A stretch of 64,000 nucleotides of DNA from Intestinimonas aquisgranensis. Its GTDB lineage: Bacteria; Bacillota; Clostridia; Oscillospirales; Oscillospiraceae. Shown one piece after another: positions 59,447 to 64,000 of the stretch. Below the pieces are notes generated by a model. That model searched no databases, was not told where the DNA came from, and saw only the letters and a list, made by a program, of their open reading frames with translations. The stretch spans positions 1 to 64,000 of the forward strand of contig JAJEQY010000003.1 in assembly GCA_020687605.1 (NCBI GenBank). Direction: 5' to 3'. The translations under genes and the position numbers were made by a program. Within the stretch, counting starts at the first letter, position 1. Every line of letters begins with the position of its first letter.

Positions 59447-61000
59447 ATGGCCATCAAAGTGGGACTGCTGCTGATCTTTTTTGCCGTCATGGTGGGGGTG
59501 GGCTTTTACTGCCGCCGCCGGGCCGCCGATGTGAGCAGCTTCGTGCTGGGCGGGCGGTCTGTGGGGCCCTGGCTCACTGCCTTCGCCTACGGCACCAGCT
59601 ATTTCTCTGCTGTGGTCTTTGTGGGCTACGCCGGGCAGTTCGGCTGGAAGTACGGCATCGCCGCCACCTGGGCGGGCATCGGCAACGCCCTGCTGGGCTC
59701 CCTGCTGGCCTGGGTGGTGCTGGGCCGCCGGACCCGCATCATGACCCAGCACCTGAACAGCGCCACCATGCCCGAGTTCTTCGGCCGCCGCTTCGGCTCC
59801 CGGAGCCTGAAGCTGGCCGCCTCCGCCATTACCTTCCTTTTCCTCATTCCCTATACCGCCAGCCTCTACAACGGCCTGAGCCGCCTTTTCGCCATGGCTT
59901 TTGACATCGACTACGCCGTGTGCGTCATGGTAATGGCGGTGCTCACCGGCGTCTATGTCATCGCCGGGGGGTACATGGCCACCGCCATCAACGACTTCAT
60001 CCAGGGCCTCATCATGATCGTGGGCATCTGTGCCGTCATTGGGGCGGTGCTGGGCAGCCAGGGGGGCTTCCTTGCCGCCCTGGACGCCCTGGCCCGGGTG
60101 TCCGACCCGGCGGTCTCTGAGACCCCCGGCGTCTTCGCCTCCTTCTTCGGCCCCGACCCGGTGAACCTGCTGGGGGTGGTCCTCCTCACCAGCCTGGGCA
60201 CCTGGGGCCTGCCCCAGATGGTCCAGAAGTTCTACGCCATCCGCAGCGAAAAGGCCATCGACACCGGCACTGTCATCTCCACCCTCTTTGCCGCCGTGGT
60301 GGCGGGGGGCTGCTACTTCCTGGGCGGCTTTGGCCGGCTCTACGGCGACCGGGTGAACGTGGCCGCCGAGGGCTACGACGCCATCATCCCCACCATGCTC
60401 TCGGGGCTCCCCGACCTCCTCATCGCCGTGGTGGTCATCCTGGTCCTCTCGGCCTCCATGTCCACCCTCTCCTCTTTGGTGCTGGCCTCCAGCTCCACTC
60501 TCACCCTGGACTTCATCGTGGAGACGGTGGCCCCCGGCATGGACCAGCGCCGGCAGCTCCGGGTCATCCGGGGGCTGATCGTGGTCTTCATCGCCATCTC
60601 GGTGGTGCTGGCCATCATCCAGCACCGGTCCAGTGTCACCTTCATCGCCCAGCTCATGGGCGTCTCCTGGGGCGCCCTGGCCGGGGCCTTCCTGGCCCCC
60701 TTCCTCTACGGACTCTACTGGAAGGGCACCACCAAGGCCGGCTGCTGGTCCAGCTTCCTCTTCTCCGTGGTGGTTATGCTGGCCAATATCTTCGTGGGAG
60801 ATGCCTTCCCTGCCCTCCTGCGTTCTCCCATCAATGCCGGCGCCTTCTGCATGCTCTCCGGGCTGGTGCTGGTGCCGGTTGTCTCCCTCTTTACCAAAAA
60901 GCCGGACCACGATCTGGTGGAGGGGGCCTTCTCCTGCTACGACCGGCGGGTCACCGTCCGGCAGCGGGAGGCCCTGGGCACCGCCGCCGAGGAGAACTGA
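59447..61000 (+). CDS. Sodium:solute symporter (SSS family)
   Basis: A 517-residue transporter with about 13 hydrophobic helices. Family features are the N-terminal VGVGFYCRRRAADVSSFVLGGRSVGPWLTAFAYGTSYFSAV (by its ends), the ALLGSLLAWVVLGRRTR loop, GGYMATAINDFIQGLIMIVG and DLLIAVVVILVLSASMSTLSSLVLASSSTL (by its ends), where the sodium site lies in related carriers. GAGGAGAG precedes the ATG. It may import the carboxylate used by the upstream CoA ligase; an alternative is an amino acid such as proline. Confidence 0.9.
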   Translation: MAIKVGLLLIFFAVMVGVGFYCRRRAADVSSFVLGGRSVGPWLTAFAYGTSYFSAVVFVGYAGQFGWKYGIAATWAGIGNALLGSLLAWVVLGRRTRIMTQHLNSATMPEFFGRRFGSRSLKLAASAITFLFLIPYTASLYNGLSRLFAMAFDIDYAVCVMVMAVLTGVYVIAGGYMATAINDFIQGLIMIVGICAVIGAVLGSQGGFLAALDALARVSDPAVSETPGVFASFFGPDPVNLLGVVLLTSLGTWGLPQMVQKFYAIRSEKAIDTGTVISTLFAAVVAGGCYFLGGFGRLYGDRVNVAAEGYDAIIPTMLSGLPDLLIAVVVILVLSASMSTLSSLVLASSSTLTLDFIVETVAPGMDQRRQLRVIRGLIVVFIAISVVLAIIQHRSSVTFIAQLMGVSWGALAGAFLAPFLYGLYWKGTTKAGCWSSFLFSVVVMLANIFVGDAFPALLRSPINAGAFCMLSGLVLVPVVSLFTKKPDHDLVEGAFSCYDRRVTVRQREALGTAAEEN

Positions 61001-61010
61001 ACCAAACGAA

Positions 61011-61042
61011 AAAGGTCCGTCCTCTGATGAGGACGGACCTTT
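61011..61042. terminator. Bidirectional terminator between the symporter gene and cinA
   Basis: AAAGGTCCGTCCTC (61011-61024) and GAGGACGGACCTTT (61029-61042) form a perfect 14-bp stem with a TGAT loop. Confidence 0.9.
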
Positions 61043-61047
61043 CGGTT

Positions 61048-62307
61048 TTATTCCAGGGGCAGTCCGGTGAGGTACCGGCGGACCAGATCGAAGGCGTGGT
61101 GGGCGGAGCGGTTGCGGATGCCCGCCCGGCCGGAGGCCCCCAGATGGAGCTCCTTCACGTAGCAGAAGTCGGGGCCGGCCAGGGCCACATAGACGAGCCC
61201 CACCGGGTTGCCACGGTCGTCGCGGTCGGGACCGGCCACCCCGGTGGTGGAGACGGCCAGGTCGCAGTCCAGCACCCGCCGGGCGCCCTGGGCCATGGCC
61301 TGGGCCACCTGGGCGGAGACGGCGCCGTACCGGTCCAGCAGGTCCTGGGGTACCCCCAGCACGCCGTGCTTGACGGCGTCGGTGTAGCTCACCACGCCGC
61401 CTCGGAGGACAGAGGAGGCGCCGGACAGGTCGGTGATGCGCTTGGCGATGAGGCCGCCGGTGCAGCTCTCGGCGGTGCCGAAGGTGAGGCCCTTGTCCTT
61501 CAGGAGCTGGAGGACGGCGGACTCCAGGTTCTTCACGTCGGCGCCGTAGACCAGGGGGCCGAAGAGGGCCCGGATGTCGGCCTCCACCGGGGCGATGAGG
61601 GCGTGGGCGGCCTCCTTGTTGGGGGCGTGGGCGGTGATGCGCAGCTCGCACTCCCCCTCCTTGGCATAGGGGGCCAGGGTGGGGTTGGTCATGGCATTCA
61701 TGCGCTCCCGGAGCCGGGCCTCCATGGCCGACTCGCCGATGCCGAAGAGCTTCAGGGTGCGGGAGAGAATGACGCCGTCGGAGAGGGACTGGAGGTAGGG
61801 GAGGGCCCGGTGCTGGAACATGGCCCGGCACTCCCGGGGAGGACCGGGGAGCATGAGCACCCGGACGCCGCCGGACTCGAAGGCGCAGCCGGGTGCGGTG
61901 CCCCAGTCGTTGTCAAAGACGGTGCAGCCCTGAGGCAGCATGGCCTGCTGGAGGTTGTTCTCCGTCATAGGCCGGTCGGGGTGGAGCCGGCGGAAGTAGT
62001 CGGCAATGCGGTCGGCGGAGGGCTGGTGGAAGACCAGGGGTAGGCCGAAGGCGGCGGCCAGGGTCTGCTTGGTGAGGTCGTCACAGGTGGGCCCAAGGCC
62101 GCCGGTGGTGATGATGATGTCGGCCCGGCCCTTGGCGATGTCCACGGCGGCCCGGAGCCGGTCGGGGTTATCCCCCACCACGGTGTGGTAGTAGACGTTG
62201 ATGCCCATGGCGGACAGGCCCTGGGAAATCATCTGGGCATCGGTGTTGGCAATGTTGCCCAGCAAAAGCTCAGTGCCCACGGCGATGAGCTCGGCGGTAT
62301 AGGACAT
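61048..62307 (-). CDS. cinA: CinA-family protein
   Basis: A 419-residue two-domain protein. The N-terminal molybdopterin-binding-like domain (residues about 1-250) starts AELIAVGTELLLGNIANTDA and contains TTGGLGPTCDDLTKQT. The C-terminal nicotinamide-nucleotide amidase domain has TAESCTGGLIAKRITDLSGASSVL (by its ends). It probably repairs pyridine nucleotides (NMN deamidation, ADP-ribose hydrolysis) and has a competence link in some species. ATG 62307 has GAGG upstream. No recA is adjacent; thiI follows upstream on the same strand. Confidence 0.93.
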   Translation of the reverse strand: MSYTAELIAVGTELLLGNIANTDAQMISQGLSAMGINVYYHTVVGDNPDRLRAAVDIAKGRADIIITTGGLGPTCDDLTKQTLAAAFGLPLVFHQPSADRIADYFRRLHPDRPMTENNLQQAMLPQGCTVFDNDWGTAPGCAFESGGVRVLMLPGPPRECRAMFQHRALPYLQSLSDGVILSRTLKLFGIGESAMEARLRERMNAMTNPTLAPYAKEGECELRITAHAPNKEAAHALIAPVEADIRALFGPLVYGADVKNLESAVLQLLKDKGLTFGTAESCTGGLIAKRITDLSGASSVLRGGVVSYTDAVKHGVLGVPQDLLDRYGAVSAQVAQAMAQGARRVLDCDLAVSTTGVAGPDRDDRGNPVGLVYVALAGPDFCYVKELHLGASGRAGIRNRSAHHAFDLVRRYLTGLPLE

Positions 62308-62369
62308 GGTAAAGACCTCTTTCAAGGTGAGATAGGTACCCGCAAAGCGGGACCGAAAAAGATACTCGC

Positions 62370-63539
62370 TCAGCCCAGCTGGACCCGCTCGATGCCCTCC
62401 AGGGCCTCCTTCACCAGGCCGTCGATGTCCAGGGGGGCCTCGATGACCTCCACGTCCTCCAGGCGGGGACGGGTTCGGGGGTGGCGGGGGGTGAAGACGG
62501 TGCAGCAGTCCTCGTAGGGCAGGATGGAGGTCTCAAAGGTGCCGATCTTCCGGGAGAGACGCACCACCTCCTCCTTGTCCATGCCCACCAGGGGGCGGAA
62601 GACGGGCAGGTCGGTGACGGCGCCGGTGACGGCCATGGCGTCCATGGTCTGGGAGGCCACCTGGCCCAGGGACTCGCCGGTGACGATGGCGTGGCAGCCG
62701 GTGCGGTGGGCGACGCCCTCGGCAATGCGCATCATGAACCGGCGCATGAGGAGGGTGAAGTAGTCCTCGGGGCAGGAGCGGCGCAGCTCCTCCTGGATGT
62801 GGGTGAAGGGGACCACATGGACGGTGAGCCGTCCGGTCCAGGGGGTGAGCAGCTGGGCCAGGTCCAGCACCTTCTGCTTGGCCTCGGGGGAGGTGTAGGG
62901 GTAGGAGTAGAAGTGGATCATCTCCAAAGCCACGCCCCGCTTGGCCATCATCCAGGAGGCCACGGGGGAGTCGATGCCGCCGCTGAGCATGCTCAGAGCG
63001 CGGCCGCTGGTGCCCACGGGGAGGCCGCCGGCGCCGGGCTCCGGGTCGGCATGGACGAAGGCGGCGTAGTCCCGGACCTCCAGGTGGACGGTGAGCTCGG
63101 GGTTGTGGACGTCCACGGTCAGGTTGGGGTAGAGGTCGTCCAGCTCCCCGCCCACCCACTGGCTCAGGGCGATGGAGGTCATGGGGAAGGTCTTGTCGGC
63201 CCGCTTGGACTCCACCTTGAAGGTCTTGGCCCTGGAGAGCTGGTCTCCCAGGTAGCTCTTGGCGGTCTCCAGCATGGCCTCCTTGGTCTTTTCACAGGCC
63301 TTGGCCCGGCTGAGACCCACCACGCCGAAGACGTGCTTCATGGCCTCGTAGGCGGCGTCCATGTCGCAGTCCTCGCTCTGGGGCTCCACGTAGGTGGTGG
63401 ACTGCCGGGTATAGACCTTGAACTTGCCCAGGTGCTTCAGCCGCCGGGCGATGTTGGCCCGCATCTTGTCCTCAAAGGTGTATCGGTTGGTCCCCTTCAG
63501 GACCATCTCCCCCTGCTTGAGCAGGATCATCTCGGTCAT
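62370..63539 (-). CDS. thiI: tRNA 4-thiouridine synthase ThiI
   Basis: A 389-residue ATP-pyrophosphatase that makes 4-thiouridine at position 8 of tRNA. It has an N-terminal ferredoxin-like/THUMP region (MILLKQGEMVLKGTNRYTFE onwards), the PP-loop SGGIDSPVASWMM and the GESLGQVASQT block. The catalytic Cys is in EDCCTVFTP. The rhodanese domain of the enterobacterial enzyme is absent, as usual in Firmicutes, so sulfur would come directly from a cysteine desulfurase. None is visible in this window. AGGAAAGGAAG precedes the ATG. Confidence 0.94.
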   Translation of the reverse strand: MTEMILLKQGEMVLKGTNRYTFEDKMRANIARRLKHLGKFKVYTRQSTTYVEPQSEDCDMDAAYEAMKHVFGVVGLSRAKACEKTKEAMLETAKSYLGDQLSRAKTFKVESKRADKTFPMTSIALSQWVGGELDDLYPNLTVDVHNPELTVHLEVRDYAAFVHADPEPGAGGLPVGTSGRALSMLSGGIDSPVASWMMAKRGVALEMIHFYSYPYTSPEAKQKVLDLAQLLTPWTGRLTVHVVPFTHIQEELRRSCPEDYFTLLMRRFMMRIAEGVAHRTGCHAIVTGESLGQVASQTMDAMAVTGAVTDLPVFRPLVGMDKEEVVRLSRKIGTFETSILPYEDCCTVFTPRHPRTRPRLEDVEVIEAPLDIDGLVKEALEGIERVQLG

Positions 63540-63614
63540 GTGAACTTCCTTTCCTGTTTTGAAAACAGATGTTTTTCTCGGATATTATAGATGGCCTGGG
63601 GCAAAAAGTCCAGC

Positions 63615-64000
63615 CTACCGCCGCAGATAGCTGCTCTCCCGGTACTGGAGGGCTTCGGCCAGGTGGGGGACCTGGATGTGTTCCGACCCTTCCAGGTCGG
63701 CGATGGTCCGGGCCACCCGCAGGATGCGGTCGTAGCTCCGGGCGGTGAGGCCCATGCGGTCAAAGGCCCCCTGCATGACGGCTTTGCACCCCTCGTCCAG
63801 CTCACAGCAGGCCTGGAGCTCCCTGGGGCCCATGTGGGCGTTGCAGTCGGGACCCTCCGGGCCGAACCGGGCGGTCTGAACGGCACGGGCGTCGTTCACC
63901 CGCTTTTTGATCTCCGCCGAGGACTCCCCGGCGGGGCGGGCGGAGAGTTCCCCAAATTCCAGGGGCGGCACCTCCACGAAGAGGTCGATGCGGTCCAGCA
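63615..64000 (-). CDS. YifB/ComM-family Mg-chelatase-like AAA ATPase, C-terminal part
   Basis: The reading frame is open to the right window edge, so the N-terminal part is missing. The visible 128 residues begin LDRIDLFVEVPPLEFGEL, the sensor region of the Mg-chelatase-like AAA domain. They end with the conserved helical C-terminus (MGLTARSYDRILRVARTIADLEGSEHIQVPHLAEALQYR by its ends). In competent bacteria the family member ComM is a branch-migration helicase. Function here is not evident. The thiI gene follows 75 bp downstream. Confidence 0.9.
   Translation of the reverse strand, partial: LDRIDLFVEVPPLEFGELSARPAGESSAEIKKRVNDARAVQTARFGPEGPDCNAHMGPRELQACCELDEGCKAVMQGAFDRMGLTARSYDRILRVARTIADLEGSEHIQVPHLAEALQYRESSYLRR

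Noticed and set aside
59387..61831. An 814-codon open frame antisense to the symporter gene and part of cinA
   Set aside because: It spans two real genes on different strands and a terminator; its composition is that of a shadow frame.

Overview
The window is GC-rich DNA with very high coding density, from a low-GC-lineage but high-GC-genome Firmicute. The most likely source is a gut Clostridia of the Oscillospiraceae type (Flavonifractor/Intestinimonas/Lawsonibacter-like). This is inferred from gene content, not from any search. The supporting signs are a ribosomal protein L27 with the N-terminal extension that Firmicutes cleave plus its protease Prp, an S-layer-homology exoprotein, a SigV/RsiV-type stress switch, ComFB, DUF1836 and YczE proteins, a two-subunit CoA transferase, and a complete fructoselysine (Amadori product) operon. 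The window has 62 CDS calls (the last one partial) and one tRNA-Gly. I see no rRNA, no CRISPR, no prophage and no intact transposase.

Layout. 1-521: a non-coding stretch with a copy of a ~245-bp dispersed repeat. 448-3283: a metal-resistance operon (dual-site ArsR/CadC sensor, free HMA metallochaperone, P1B ATPase) behind a textbook promoter and a palindromic operator. 3308-9721: a divergent type II topoisomerase pair (ParE- and ParC-like) with a secreted stalk-domain protein between them. 9753-12334: YitT and LUD proteins and a degenerate transglutaminase lipoprotein. 12344-12498: tRNA-Gly(GCC). 12551-14953: an ECF-controlled operon of SGNH hydrolase, SigV-like sigma and RsiV-like anti-sigma. 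15174-17420: PaaG-like enoyl-CoA hydratase/isomerase and CoA transferase AB. 17485-28496 (minus): obgE, rpmA, prp, rplU, a phosphatase, prmA, degV, a DUF1836 regulator, a nucleoside phosphorylase, lepA and an XRE regulator. 28667-29641: pta. 29806-36584 (minus): comFB, an S-layer protein, then metH, its separate activation protein and metF. 36723-37217: PAP2. 37269-42244 (minus): a branched-chain amino-acid-type ABC transporter (livFGMH-K). 42594-44230: a divergent TetR/YczE pair. 44330-52835: two tandem GntR/UTRA regulators divergent from a Pot-type ABC transporter with frlB, frlC and frlD. 52903-57469 (minus): ACT protein, phenylacetate-CoA-ligase-like enzyme, iorB, iorA and a YerC/TrpR-like regulator. 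57694-61000: acyl-CoA synthetase and a sodium:solute symporter. 61048-64000 (minus): cinA, thiI and a truncated yifB/comM.

Together these suggest an amino-acid- and Amadori-product-fermenting anaerobe. Fructoselysine would be imported, phosphorylated and split to glucose 6-phosphate and lysine. Aromatic 2-oxoacids would be oxidised by IOR to acyl-CoAs. CoA-linked intermediates and Pta would then yield acids and ATP.

The most unusual signal is not a protein. lepA is bracketed by two related two-hairpin elements (about 110-130 bp). Each sits inside a direct duplication of the adjacent gene edge: the last codons and stop at the 3' end, and the start codon and ribosome-binding site at the 5' end. 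The two elements share a nearly invariant hairpin loop while their stems differ but still pair, so the structure rather than the stem sequence is conserved. A looser group of GC-rich elements sits at two other gene edges (883-1020 and 19825-19985).
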